21,820 nt of DNA from RGIG9041 sp045541455 (GTDB taxonomy: Bacteria; Bacillota; Clostridia; Oscillospirales; QAKW01): NCBI GenBank assembly GCA_045541455.1, contig JAZQJA010000039.1, forward strand, positions 1-21,820, given 5' to 3'. Shown piece after piece: positions 1 to 6,486 of the stretch (positions within the stretch are counted from its first letter, which is position 1; each line of letters begins with the position of its first letter). Below the pieces are notes generated by a model. It was not told the origin of the DNA, ran no database searches, and saw nothing but the letters and a program-made list of their open reading frames with translations. A program made the position numbers and the translations under genes.

Positions 1-29
1 GGTGTCTTTATTTTTTTGCGCTCTCCCCT

Positions 30-101
30 CACTCTCGCACTATCATACCCCTCTTGCCGCTCTCATGTCACTCTCGCACTATCATACCCCTCTTGCCGCT
101 C
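30..101. repeat. Two 33-bp direct repeats, 39-bp period
   Basis: Positions 30-62 and 69-101 are identical over 33 bases, beginning CACTCTCGCACTATC and ending TTGCCGCTC. Six bases (63-68) separate them. With only two copies and a 6-bp spacer this is a short tandem duplication, not a CRISPR array. It may be the edge of a longer array beyond the left end of the window. Confidence 0.9.
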
Positions 102-140
102 GCCCGTACTCCTCTCGCCTTACCGCCTCACTCTCTCCCC

Positions 141-191
141 CACCTTGATTCACCGCTCTGCTGCACCTTGATTCACCGCTCTGCTGCACCT
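141..191. repeat. 23-bp tandem repeat, two full copies
   Basis: Positions 141-163 and 164-186 are identical 23-bp units, each starting CACCTTGATTCACC and ending CTCTGCTG. The first five bases of a third copy (CACCT) follow at 187-191. The units abut directly. The period differs from that of the neighbouring 33-bp repeat, so two independent slippage events are likely. Confidence 0.9.
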
Positions 192-248
192 GTTTTTACC
201 GCTTTCCACCACAAACTTATTTTTAAAAACTTTGTCGAACGGTTATTG

Positions 249-277
249 TTGACTTTTTTTACATTATATGGTATTCT
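249..277 (+). promoter_or_regulatory. Promoter of noc
   Basis: TTGACT at 249-254 is followed by a 17-nt spacer and TATTCT at 272-277. A TGG just before the -10 adds an extended -10 element. The noc ATG lies 37 nt downstream, with AAAGGA (302-307) as its ribosome binding site. Confidence 0.7.
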
Positions 278-314
278 TTAATCACAAGGACAAGCAAAGG
301 CAAAGGATTGAATA

Positions 315-1106
315 ATGCCATTTCTTTTTTCCAAAACAGACAACAAGCAGATTTTACTGCTTGACATAGACAGCATTTGCCCAAACGAGTATCAGCCGCG
401 TAAGATGTTTTCTGAGCGTGCGCTTTGCGAACTCGCCGAATCTATTAAGGAACACGGCGTTTTATCCCCGATACTTGTTGTAAAGCGGCAGGATGGGTAT
501 ATGCTCATTGCGGGCGAGAGGCGGTTGCGCGCAGCAAAACTTGCAGGGCTTAAACAAATACCCGCAATAGAGATTGAAAAAGACAAAAAGGACTGTGCAT
601 TTGTTGCGCTGATTGAAAATATACAGCGCGAGCAACTTTCATTTTTTGAAGAAGCGGCGGCATACAGACAGTTGTTTGATGAGTTTAATATGTCGCAAAG
701 CGATATTGCAAAGCACCTGTCCAAAACGCAGTCGACGGTATCAAACAAACTACGCCTTTTAAAACTGCCTAAAACCGCACAGGTTATTATAACTGCAAAC
801 AACTTGACCGAAAGGCACGCACGCGAGTTACTGCGTATACACGACCGTGCACTTTTGTTTACAGCACTTGATTATATAGTGCAAAAAAAGCTTAATGTTG
901 CCCAGACAGAGCAGTATATCACATCTCTGCTCGAACCTAAAACCGCACCGCAACGAAGCGGTAAAGTGCGCGATGTACGACTGTGCATCAACACACTCAA
1001 CAAGGCAGTAAGCCTTATACGACAGTCGGGTATCAAACCTGTCACCGAGCTTTGTGAAAAAGACGGGTTTGTTGAATATATTATTAAAATACCCAAAACA
1101 TCCTAA
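315..1106 (+). CDS. noc: Nucleoid occlusion protein Noc (ParB paralogue)
   Basis: This ParB-family CTP-switch DNA-binding protein has 263 residues. Noc proteins spread on DNA around their own binding sites, tether it to the membrane and block division-septum assembly over the nucleoid. The sequence shows a ParB N-terminal domain with GERRLRAAKLAG at residues 67-78, the ENIQREQLSFFEEAAAY segment at 101-117, and a helix-turn-helix at about 127-149. I call Noc rather than ParB because of TERHARELL (165-173), which in ParB is usually SxGHARALL, and because a second, more typical ParB lies at 16000. The short hydrophobic start MPFLF could stand in for the amphipathic membrane-targeting helix of Noc, but that is inference. 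AAAGGA at 302-307 supports the ATG. In related genomes noc usually sits directly upstream of parA; here it does not. Confidence in the family is very high, in Noc versus ParB fairly high. Confidence 0.87.
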   Translation: MPFLFSKTDNKQILLLDIDSICPNEYQPRKMFSERALCELAESIKEHGVLSPILVVKRQDGYMLIAGERRLRAAKLAGLKQIPAIEIEKDKKDCAFVALIENIQREQLSFFEEAAAYRQLFDEFNMSQSDIAKHLSKTQSTVSNKLRLLKLPKTAQVIITANNLTERHARELLRIHDRALLFTALDYIVQKKLNVAQTEQYITSLLEPKTAPQRSGKVRDVRLCINTLNKAVSLIRQSGIKPVTELCEKDGFVEYIIKIPKTS

Positions 1107-1144
1107 TCCCCTTATTATTTCTTGTTTTCCCCCAAACAAGAAAA

Positions 1145-1170
1145 TCCCGTGGAACTTTTGTTTCACGGGA
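1145..1170 (+). other. Hairpin downstream of noc
   Basis: TCCCGTGGAA (1145-1154) pairs with TTTCACGGGA (1161-1170), with one G-U pair and a 6-nt loop. No T-run follows on the plus strand, so alone it is a weak terminator. It may protect the noc mRNA 3' end or assist the palindrome just downstream. Confidence 0.5.
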
Positions 1171-1183
1171 ACTCCTAAAACAA

Positions 1184-1225
1184 ATGGACTGTAAAAAACA
1201 ATTGTTTTTTACAGTCCATATTTTT
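1184..1225. terminator. Bidirectional terminator, 36-nt perfect palindrome
   Basis: Positions 1184-1219 form a perfect inverted repeat with 18-nt arms, from ATGGACTGT to ACAGTCCAT. On the plus strand a T-run (1221-1225) follows. It lies between the convergent genes noc and the SLH gene and probably ends transcription from both sides. The minus-side T-run (in the complement of 1175-1183) is poorer. Confidence 0.8.
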
Positions 1226-1250
1226 ATCTAATATAAATTTTATATTTCAT

Positions 1251-2093
1251 TTATTTTATAATATTTTCGCAAAAACGCATAAGTATTGCAGCCGATTGCG
1301 AACGCACAGCATAACCCTTAGGGTCAAGTAAATTACCGGGCAGTCCTGTAATAAGCCCTGCATTGTTAGCCCATGCAAGTGCATTCTTTGCCCATTTTCC
1401 TACCTTTGCAACATCTGCAAACGATGACAAGTCTGCCTGTGCACTTGTGTCCTTTCCTTTAAAAGCGGCATACTGCTGCAATATAAGTGCCATCTGCTCA
1501 CGTGTTATGGGGTCATTTGGCTTAAATGTTTTATCTTCATATCCGTTTACAACACCGTTTTGTGCAGCCCATGCAACCGCATCGCTGTACCACTTGCCTG
1601 CAGCTATATCACTAAAACCGGATGCGCTGCTGATGGCAGGTTTTCCTTCAAGTCTATAAAGTATTGTCACAATCATTGCACGGCTGGTAGTGGTTTTGGG
1701 GCCAAACTCAGTAGCTGTCATTCCCGACATAAGCCCGTGTTTATAAGCGTACATAGCCGCTTCATAGTACCAGTTGTTCTCGCTTATATCGGTATACGGG
1801 TTAACAACAATCTCCTCACCCTTTTCAAAGTTGCACAAAGTACACTTGTTTTGTGAAAAGGTATGCTCTGCAAACGCATTAAGTTCGGTACATCCGTTTT
1901 CGCATTTTTTCCAGTGATGTGTTGTGTTATAACTGTAACCGTTTTGCCATGCGTGTGTGTGAATTTGGCTGTTAAAATCATAACCGTCTTCAACATCAAT
2001 CTCGCCCTCAACCTGTGCGGCAAATGCAAAACCTTGCATTACACCTGTAAGCATTAGACAAACTAAAATAACTGATAAAATTCTTCTTTTCAT
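1251..2093 (-). CDS. Secreted SLH-domain protein
   Basis: This 280-residue exported protein has a signal peptide (residues 1-26, Lys-Arg start, hydrophobic core, cleavage near AFA-AQ). Residues about 40-92 are rich in His and Cys (HTHAW, KKCENGC, CTLC). Three SLH domains follow at about 99-150, 160-212 and 222-278, with the family's NNWYYEAAMYA, GKWYSDAVAWA and GKWAKNALAWA cores and TTSRAMIV, ITREQMAL and VRSQSAAI ends. SLH triplets bind pyruvylated secondary wall polymers. With no other large domain it may be a spacer or minor surface-layer component; the ligand of the Cys/His segment is unknown. The ATG overlaps the preceding thiamine diphosphokinase stop as ATGA, and GAGAGG eight bases upstream is its binding site, so translation is probably coupled. 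Confidence 0.9.
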   Translation of the reverse strand: MKRRILSVILVCLMLTGVMQGFAFAAQVEGEIDVEDGYDFNSQIHTHAWQNGYSYNTTHHWKKCENGCTELNAFAEHTFSQNKCTLCNFEKGEEIVVNPYTDISENNWYYEAAMYAYKHGLMSGMTATEFGPKTTTSRAMIVTILYRLEGKPAISSASGFSDIAAGKWYSDAVAWAAQNGVVNGYEDKTFKPNDPITREQMALILQQYAAFKGKDTSAQADLSSFADVAKVGKWAKNALAWANNAGLITGLPGNLLDPKGYAVRSQSAAILMRFCENIIK

Positions 2094-2716
2094 TTGTTTA
2101 CCTCTCTCATTTTAATTAATAGAGCCTCACCTTTGCCAACCTTTACTTTTGCAAATGGCGCCAGCGGCTCATTACTTACTGCATACTGATAGTCTTCTAA
2201 AATTGTTGCGCCTTTTAAATTGTATTTTGCATTTTCTATATCAACCAGTTGTGCCATACCAAAAATATTTAAAAGCGAAAAATATTTAAACTCCTGCCCG
2301 ACTTTTTGTGTTTTATCCGCACATACAGTTATTTCACAGCGCTCGTCGACCATTACTGCCGTGGCGCCCGCCCTGTGTAAATATAACATTAATGACAAAT
2401 TGCATAGCGTGTGGTCAAGCCGGCCTCCCGTCATTCCTAAAAGCAAAAAATCTTTAACCCCGCGCTTTTGTGCCTCTTTAGCAGCATACACACTGTCAGT
2501 GTCGTCCTTTTCACACGGCAAAACAATAGTTTCAACTTTGCCACTCGGTTTATCGCTAGAGTCAAAATCACCTACCAAAAGGTTTGGTTTAACACCAAGT
2601 TCTCCTAAATGATTTTGCCCGCCGTCGCATACAATAATAAAATCGTCCGACCGCAAATAATCCCTTATATAGTCATAGTTGATTATTTCACCGCCGCCAA
2701 TTAATACACATCTCAT
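2090..2716 (-). CDS. thiN: Thiamine diphosphokinase
   Basis: This cytosolic enzyme transfers pyrophosphate from ATP to thiamine, giving thiamine diphosphate. All family signatures are present in its 208 residues: CDGG (30-33), GDFDS (49-53, metal and substrate binding), DDTD (71-74) and GGRLDH (97-102). The C-terminal beta-sandwich expected for thiamine binding follows. Length is normal for the bacterial family. The ATG at 2716 fits the conserved MRCVLIGGG start, but no strong ribosome binding site precedes it; only a distant GAGAG is seen. The gene starts 43 bases after ung on the same strand, and its stop overlaps the next start, so it appears to be the middle gene of an operon. I saw no TPP riboswitch upstream. 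Confidence 0.93.
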   Translation of the reverse strand: MRCVLIGGGEIINYDYIRDYLRSDDFIIVCDGGQNHLGELGVKPNLLVGDFDSSDKPSGKVETIVLPCEKDDTDSVYAAKEAQKRGVKDFLLLGMTGGRLDHTLCNLSLMLYLHRAGATAVMVDERCEITVCADKTQKVGQEFKYFSLLNIFGMAQLVDIENAKYNLKGATILEDYQYAVSNEPLAPFAKVKVGKGEALLIKMREVNK

Positions 2717-2759
2717 AGTTTTTATTTACTCTCGGTATTGTTTTTATAAAATATTACGA

Positions 2760-3518
2760 TTAGTCAAGTGACCAATCTATTTCAGTGCCGCATTTTTGTA
2801 AAAACTGTTGGGTTTTAGAAAAATGACGACAACCAAAAAAGCCGTTGTACGCCGATAATGGTGACGGGTGTGCGCACTCCAAAACCAAGTGGTTTTTGTT
2901 TGTGATAAGTTTTGCCTTTTCGCGAGCAGGCCTGCCCCACAGCAAAAACACAATAGGCTTTTCGCGCTCATTTAAAAGCTTTATTATTTTATCTGTAAGT
3001 TGCTCCCACCCTTTTTGTCGGTGTGAGCCTGCCATACCCTCGCGCACGGTAAGTACCGTATTTAAAAGCAGCACACCGTTTTGCGCCCATTTGTCAAGGC
3101 AGCCGCTTTGAGAAGGGGGATACCCCAAATCATCATACAGTTCTTTATAAATGTTTTTAAGCGACGGCGGAAGTGCGGTACCCTTGCGCACCGAAAAGCA
3201 AAGACCATGCGCCTGTCCCACGTTGTGATACGGGTCCTGACCCAGCAGCACCACCTTTACATCGCTGTAACTTGTAGCACGCAGTGCATTAAATATATCA
3301 TGCATATCGGGGTAGACGGTGTAGTGAGCGTATTCGTATTTTAAAAACTCACGCAGTTTTTTATACCAGTCCGACTCAAACTCGTCTTTTAGCAGCAAGT
3401 CCCATTCGTTACCAATGCTAACCGTAAAACCGCCCCCCTCTTTTATTATTAAATCATATATAATAATCTTTAAGATTATTATATCACAAACACTTTGTGT
3501 TTTGATATAATTGTCCAT
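2760..3518 (-). CDS. ung: Uracil-DNA glycosylase, family 1 (start uncertain)
   Basis: The enzyme removes uracil from DNA and starts base-excision repair. GQDPY at residues 93-97 carries the catalytic Asp95, and HPSPLSAYNGFFG at 217-229 is the leucine-loop motif with His217. The coordinates use the only in-frame ATG before the conserved core, giving 252 residues. I doubt this start: residues 1-31 are encoded by a palindromic promoter repeat, look like DIIILKIII junk, and no ribosome binding site precedes the ATG. Family members commonly begin M-V-x-I-G-N-x-W, and here T-V-S-I-G-N-E-W occurs with ACG (3425-3423) where ATG is expected. GAGGGG lies nine bases upstream of that ACG. Starting there gives 221 residues, a normal length. 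The enzyme call is secure; the start is not. Confidence 0.95.
   Translation of the reverse strand: MDNYIKTQSVCDIIILKIIIYDLIIKEGGGFTVSIGNEWDLLLKDEFESDWYKKLREFLKYEYAHYTVYPDMHDIFNALRATSYSDVKVVLLGQDPYHNVGQAHGLCFSVRKGTALPPSLKNIYKELYDDLGYPPSQSGCLDKWAQNGVLLLNTVLTVREGMAGSHRQKGWEQLTDKIIKLLNEREKPIVFLLWGRPAREKAKLITNKNHLVLECAHPSPLSAYNGFFGCRHFSKTQQFLQKCGTEIDWSLD
3478..3486 (-). promoter_or_regulatory. Inner extended -10 promoter of ung
   Basis: On the minus strand TGATATAAT forms an extended -10 (TATAAT 3483-3478). A transcript from it would start near 3471, which is inside the long ung frame and downstream of the ATG at 3518. This argues that functional translation begins further in. No good -35 is visible, as expected for an extended -10 promoter. 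Confidence 0.5.
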
Positions 3519-3557
3519 GTTTTACGGTTGCCGTGTAAGCGGCGAGTAAAACGGACA
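3512..3557. other. Imperfect hairpin between the direct repeats
   Basis: TGTCC plus GTTTTAC (3512-3516, 3519-3525) pairs with GTAAAAC plus GGACA (3546-3557), with the two bases AT bulged out. Inside, GCCG pairs with CGGC. The ATG at 3518 on the minus strand falls within the stem and bulge, so it would be masked in RNA from the outer promoter. Confidence 0.6.
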
Positions 3558-3586
3558 TTAAATCGAATATAATAATCTTTAAGATT

Positions 3587-3595
3587 ATTATATCA
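3587..3595 (-). promoter_or_regulatory. Outer extended -10 promoter of ung
   Basis: This is the second copy of the same TGATATAAT element, 109 bases upstream, with TATAAT at 3592-3587 on the minus strand. TTGTTT stands 18 bases before it as a possible -35. It would make a transcript that includes the ATG at 3518. Confidence 0.5.
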
Positions 3596-3604
3596 CAAAC
3601 AGTG

Positions 3605-3633
3605 TTGACAAAACAACCATTTAATTAGATAAT
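3605..3633 (+). promoter_or_regulatory. Promoter of galM
   Basis: A perfect TTGACA (3605-3610), a 17-nt spacer and GATAAT (3628-3633). The start codon is 33 nt downstream, with AGGAG at 3655-3659. The -35 begins four bases after the right-hand 35-bp repeat, so a regulator bound to the repeat could affect both divergent genes. Confidence 0.8.
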
Positions 3634-3665
3634 TATATTATAAATTTATTAAAAAGGAGATTGCT

Positions 3666-4670
3666 ATGGTAACAAAAAGTTTATTTGGCATACTTGACTC
3701 AACTGAGGTTTATGCGTTTGAAATTAAAAGTGACACTCTTTGTGCAACAGTAATTGAATACGGTGCAATACTGCAAAGCCTTGTATTTAAAAATACCGAC
3801 TGTGTTTTGGGCTTTGACACACTTGAAGGGTACATAAAAGATGTTTCAAATCAGGGTGCAACGGTAGGAAGATACGCAAACCGCATCGGCGGGGCACAGT
3901 TTGTGTTAAATAACAAACTCTACACCCTTGACAAAAACGATAATGACAACTGCCTGCACGGTGGTGCAACCGGCTTTGGCAAACGTATTTACAGCGGTGA
4001 GCAGACAGGTGAAAACTCTGTCACTTTCAAAATACACTCACCAAGCGGTGAAGGCGGTTTTCCCGCAACACTTGACTGTGCTGTCACATTCACTGTTTTA
4101 GACAGTACACTTAAAATAGAGTACAATGCAATATCCGACGCGGATACTATTGTAAACTTTACAAACCACGCATATTTTAACCTTGGCTCTCCGGATATTA
4201 AATCAACAAAACTTACTATCAATGCTGACAGCATAACACCTGTAGATAAATATTTAATACCAACCGGTGAACTTATGTCGGTTAAAGGCAGTGCGTTTGA
4301 CTTTACAACCCCGCGCGCAATTGGTGAATATCTTGACTGCGATGAAGAGCAGATAGTTATAGGAAACGGGTACGACCATAACTTTGTTTTGGGCGACACA
4401 AAGTGCTACCGCAAAAACTGTGTGCGCGCCTTCTGCCCCGAAAGTAATATTACTATGTACTGCTCGACCGATATGCCGGGTGTTCAACTCTACACTGCCA
4501 ATTTCCTCGATGAAAAATGTGGCAAAAATAACAATGACCTTATAAAAAATATGGGCTTTTGTCTTGAAACACAGTTCTGGCCCGACACACCCAACAAGAC
4601 ACACTTCCCCTCTTGCAAGCTTTACAAAAACGAAACATTTACATCAATTACAGAATACTCATTTGAATAA
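3666..4670 (+). CDS. galM: Aldose 1-epimerase (galactose mutarotase)
   Basis: GalM interconverts the alpha and beta anomers of galactose and glucose, feeding the Leloir pathway or general sugar use in the cytosol. The 334-residue protein has the usual length and one full galactose-mutarotase fold. Visible motifs are GRYANRIGGA (68-77, substrate Arg73), LHGG (97-100, His98), the catalytic-base region NHAYFNLGS (167-175, general acid His168), GYDHNF (235-240, Asp237) and ETQFWPDTPN (301-310) with catalytic Glu301. AGGAG six bases before the ATG and a consensus promoter support the start. It is transcribed alone and ends at a strong terminator shared with rsmI. No other sugar gene is nearby, so its physiological substrate cannot be told from context. 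Confidence 0.95.
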   Translation: MVTKSLFGILDSTEVYAFEIKSDTLCATVIEYGAILQSLVFKNTDCVLGFDTLEGYIKDVSNQGATVGRYANRIGGAQFVLNNKLYTLDKNDNDNCLHGGATGFGKRIYSGEQTGENSVTFKIHSPSGEGGFPATLDCAVTFTVLDSTLKIEYNAISDADTIVNFTNHAYFNLGSPDIKSTKLTINADSITPVDKYLIPTGELMSVKGSAFDFTTPRAIGEYLDCDEEQIVIGNGYDHNFVLGDTKCYRKNCVRAFCPESNITMYCSTDMPGVQLYTANFLDEKCGKNNNDLIKNMGFCLETQFWPDTPNKTHFPSCKLYKNETFTSITEYSFE

Positions 4671-4713
4671 TAACCCAGCCGCCATACGCAATTAAAAATT
4701 GCGGGCGTACATT

Positions 4714-4753
4714 AAAAAAATAGTCCGAAAACATAGTTTTCGGACTATTTTTT
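4714..4753. terminator. Bidirectional terminator between galM and rsmI
   Basis: TAGTCCGAAAAC (4721-4732) pairs with its complement at 4736-4747 across a 3-nt ATA loop. The stem is extended by A-run/T-run pairing (4714-4720 with 4748-4753), so both strands have a T tract. The rsmI stop codon lies inside the stem. A smaller hairpin (CGCAATT, three-base loop, AATTGCG, 4687-4703) precedes it. Confidence 0.9.
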
Positions 4754-5581
4754 CATTACTGCATTATATACTTCGCTCTTTTGCATTTTTCGGTCGAGTG
4801 CGACAAGGCGAATAGCCTCTTTTTTGCTCTCGCCTGTATTGACATAGTGTAAAACATGGTCTGCAAGCGACAACTTTTCCCAAAACTGTTCTTTAATTTC
4901 AGGCTCCTTTGCGCCCTCCACCACAATTACAAACTCACCGCGTGGTGTTTGCTCTTGAAAATGCGCCAAAAGTTCGCTTAGTTGTCCGCGCAAAACATCT
5001 TCGTACAATTTTGTAAGTTCGCGCACCACGGCGGCTTGTCTGTCACCAAGCACCGTTATTAAATCGGACAGCGTTGTGCACAGTTTTGTAGGGCCTTCGT
5101 AAAAAATGAGTGTACTGCGTACATTTTTTATCGATTCTAAATGCTCTTTGCGGTTTTTCTTTGTTGTTGACAAAAACCCCTCAAACGAAAAGCGCGATGT
5201 GTTCAGCCCCGACAACACAAGCGCTGTTGAAAACGCCGTAGGGCCCGGTACTGCCGTTACGGTAAAGCCCGCCTCGTATAACTGGCTTATAAGCATTTCA
5301 CCCGGATCTGAAATGGCAGGCATTCCGGCATCAGACACAAGCGCACCACGCTTACCGCTTTTAAGCAGTTTCAAAATTTCTTCACCGCGTTGGCGCTTGT
5401 TGTGCTCAAAATAACTGATAAGCGGCTTTTTAATATCAAATTTGTTAAGCAGTTTAAGGGTGTTTCGCGTATCCTCTGCCGCAATAAAGTCAACCATACG
5501 CAAAGTTTCAATAGCGCGGGAGGACATATCACCTAAATTTCCAATAGGCGTGCCGACAATGTAAAAATCAAACTCTCTCAT
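4745..5581 (-). CDS. rsmI: 16S rRNA (cytidine1402-2'-O)-methyltransferase RsmI
   Basis: RsmI methylates the 2'-OH of C1402 in the ribosomal P site using S-adenosylmethionine, and helps decoding fidelity. The 278-residue protein has the tetrapyrrole-methylase-like fold: GTPIGNLGD (10-18), AAEDTRNT (34-41), SDAGMPAISDPG (83-94) and VPGPTA (111-116). A C-terminal three-helix region follows (SLADHVLHYVNTGESKKEAIR). Length matches the family. The ATG overlaps the trmN6 stop as ATGA, so the two rRNA/tRNA methyltransferases are translated as a coupled pair. The neighbouring pair yabB and yabC of Bacillus shows the same association. The gene ends inside the terminator stem. Confidence 0.96.
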   Translation of the reverse strand: MREFDFYIVGTPIGNLGDMSSRAIETLRMVDFIAAEDTRNTLKLLNKFDIKKPLISYFEHNKRQRGEEILKLLKSGKRGALVSDAGMPAISDPGEMLISQLYEAGFTVTAVPGPTAFSTALVLSGLNTSRFSFEGFLSTTKKNRKEHLESIKNVRSTLIFYEGPTKLCTTLSDLITVLGDRQAAVVRELTKLYEDVLRGQLSELLAHFQEQTPRGEFVIVVEGAKEPEIKEQFWEKLSLADHVLHYVNTGESKKEAIRLVALDRKMQKSEVYNAVMKK

Positions 5582-6297
5582 ATATCATAAACCTTGTTAC
5601 ACTCTTTTGTGTAACTACCGTCCTCATTATAAATAATCATATTTTTTAAAACCTTAAGGTATGGCGGTGCGCCCTTAATTGCATGCACAAGCACAAGGTT
5701 TGGCACGCTGTCAGCCTTTGACTGCACAAGCGAAACCTCACGCGGTTCCAAACCGTTTTCACGCAGAGCACACAGTATATCGCAAAGCCGCGCCGGCCGG
5801 TGAATCATATATAAATGCCCACCCGTTTCAAGCAGGTAACTCGCCGCTTTTGCAATATCTTTAATATCGCACAACACCTCACGCCGCGCCGCATTTTTCA
5901 TCGGGTCGGGACAGTCAATACCGTGCCCGTTTTTTTCGTACGGCGGGTTTACCGTTACCACATCAAAAGTGCTTTTTTTAAAGTGTGCAGAAATGTTTTT
6001 AATATCAGCATTTACAATATTAAGTCTGTCTATACAGCCGTTAAGTACTGCCGATTTTTTGGCGAGCGAACAAAAATAGTCAAAATATTCAACCATTGTA
6101 GCCAACTTTACATCGTTTCGTGCAAGTTTTAAAAATGGTATAATACCACTGCCGCTGCAAAGGTCGATATATCTGTCGTTTGGTTTTACTTTTGCAAAAC
6201 CGCACAAAAGTACAGCATCAATACCAAAACAAAACAGATCTGGGTTTTGGTATAACTTATAGCCGTTAATATTAAGTTCGTCAAGCCGTTCGCCCAT
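5578..6297 (-). CDS. trmN6: tRNA1(Val) (adenine37-N6)-methyltransferase-like protein
   Basis: This 239-residue class I SAM-dependent methyltransferase is of the TrmN6/YabB type, which methylates N6 of adenine 37 in a tRNA anticodon loop. The SAM motif I is DLCSGSGIIPF (45-55); the family more often has DLGTGTG, so the first motif is slightly altered. The catalytic N6-adenine motif NPPY is at 117-120, followed by the family's A-R-R-E segment (137-140). Residues 1-34 carry the D-x-L-x-L-x-G-x-K-L-x-Q start typical of the family. GGGAG nine bases upstream supports the ATG at 6297. Methyltransferase identity is certain; the exact tRNA target is inferred from the family. Confidence 0.88.
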   Translation of the reverse strand: MGERLDELNINGYKLYQNPDLFCFGIDAVLLCGFAKVKPNDRYIDLCSGSGIIPFLKLARNDVKLATMVEYFDYFCSLAKKSAVLNGCIDRLNIVNADIKNISAHFKKSTFDVVTVNPPYEKNGHGIDCPDPMKNAARREVLCDIKDIAKAASYLLETGGHLYMIHRPARLCDILCALRENGLEPREVSLVQSKADSVPNLVLVHAIKGAPPYLKVLKNMIIYNEDGSYTKECNKVYDI

Positions 6298-6320
6298 TTA
6301 CTCACACTCCCTTTTAAAAG

Positions 6321-6349
6321 ATTTTAACACAAACACTGCTATTAGTAAA
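6321..6349 (-). promoter_or_regulatory. Promoter of trmN6-rsmI
   Basis: On the minus strand TTTACT (6349-6344), a 17-nt spacer and TAAAAT (6326-6321), with TGT just before the -10 as an extended element. The ATG is 23 nt downstream. The sequence before the -10 (AGTGTTTGTG) nearly matches that before the ung -10 elements. Confidence 0.65.
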
Positions 6350-6380
6350 GCATTTTTACCCTCTGTAAAACATAAACACT

Positions 6381-6432
6381 CGCCATACGGGGTCCCCTCA
6401 AAAGCCATGACTATTGTGCCGATAAAACGGCG
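6381..6432 (-). repeat. Interspersed repeat, copy 1
   Basis: A 52-bp unit bounded by CGCC and GGCG. Read on the minus strand it matches the unit at 21746-21795: both share GTTAT-x-TTCGCC at the left and GGGGACCCCGTA-x-GGCGAGT at the right, with a variable centre. The copies are in opposite orientation and 15 kb apart. No gene is associated with either. Confidence 0.7.
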
Positions 6433-6441
6433 AACATAACC

Positions 6442-6469
6442 AAGGCACCTTCCTTGCGGAAGGTGCCTT
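6442..6469 (-). terminator. Hairpin after the giant surface-protein gene
   Basis: AAGGCACCTTCC (6442-6453) and its perfect complement (6458-6469) form a 12-bp stem with a 4-nt loop, 17 bases past the stop codon of the large minus-strand gene. No T-run follows on the minus strand, so it is an imperfect intrinsic terminator or a 3'-end stabiliser. Confidence 0.6.
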
Positions 6470-6486
6470 ATGAGAATTTTGCTTAA

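Larger units (their letters stand above)
1..248. other. Pyrimidine-rich non-coding leader
   Basis: About 250 bases before the noc promoter show strong strand asymmetry: the plus strand is dominated by C and T, with long CTCTC and CACC runs, and is very poor in G. The only open frame (54-281, +, 75 codons) follows the repeat units, is rich in Pro, Leu, Ser and His, lacks a ribosome binding site and resembles no family I know, so I treat it as non-coding. The two repeat families inside are listed separately. I found no DnaA-box cluster or RNA gene here. Confidence 0.6.
3458..3601. repeat. 35-bp direct repeats with palindromic core
   Basis: Positions 3458-3492 and 3567-3601 are identical over 35 bases, and similarity extends about 7 bases to the left (AAATC shared). 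Each copy holds a 27-nt inverted repeat (ATATAATAATCTT, a central T, then its complement) followed by CACAAACA. Each carries a minus-strand extended -10. The 74 bases between them form a separate hairpin. This is either a duplicated promoter/operator or a small element flanked by direct repeats. Confidence 0.85.

Noticed and set aside
30..191. Possible CRISPR array
   Set aside because: There are only two copies per family, with spacers of 6 and 0 bases, two different repeat lengths and no cas genes.
54..281. 75-codon open frame in the leader
   Set aside because: It runs through tandem repeats and the noc -35 and -10, has no ribosome binding site, and its Pro/Leu/Ser/His composition follows from the C/T-rich DNA.
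392..1166. Long minus-strand frames opposite noc
   Set aside because: They have no ribosome binding site or recognisable domain, and lie entirely opposite the well-supported noc gene.
1160..1175. parS-like TGTTTCACGGGAACTC after noc
   Set aside because: Only 12 of 16 match, the centre is broken, and the similarity comes from the 3' arm of a hairpin.
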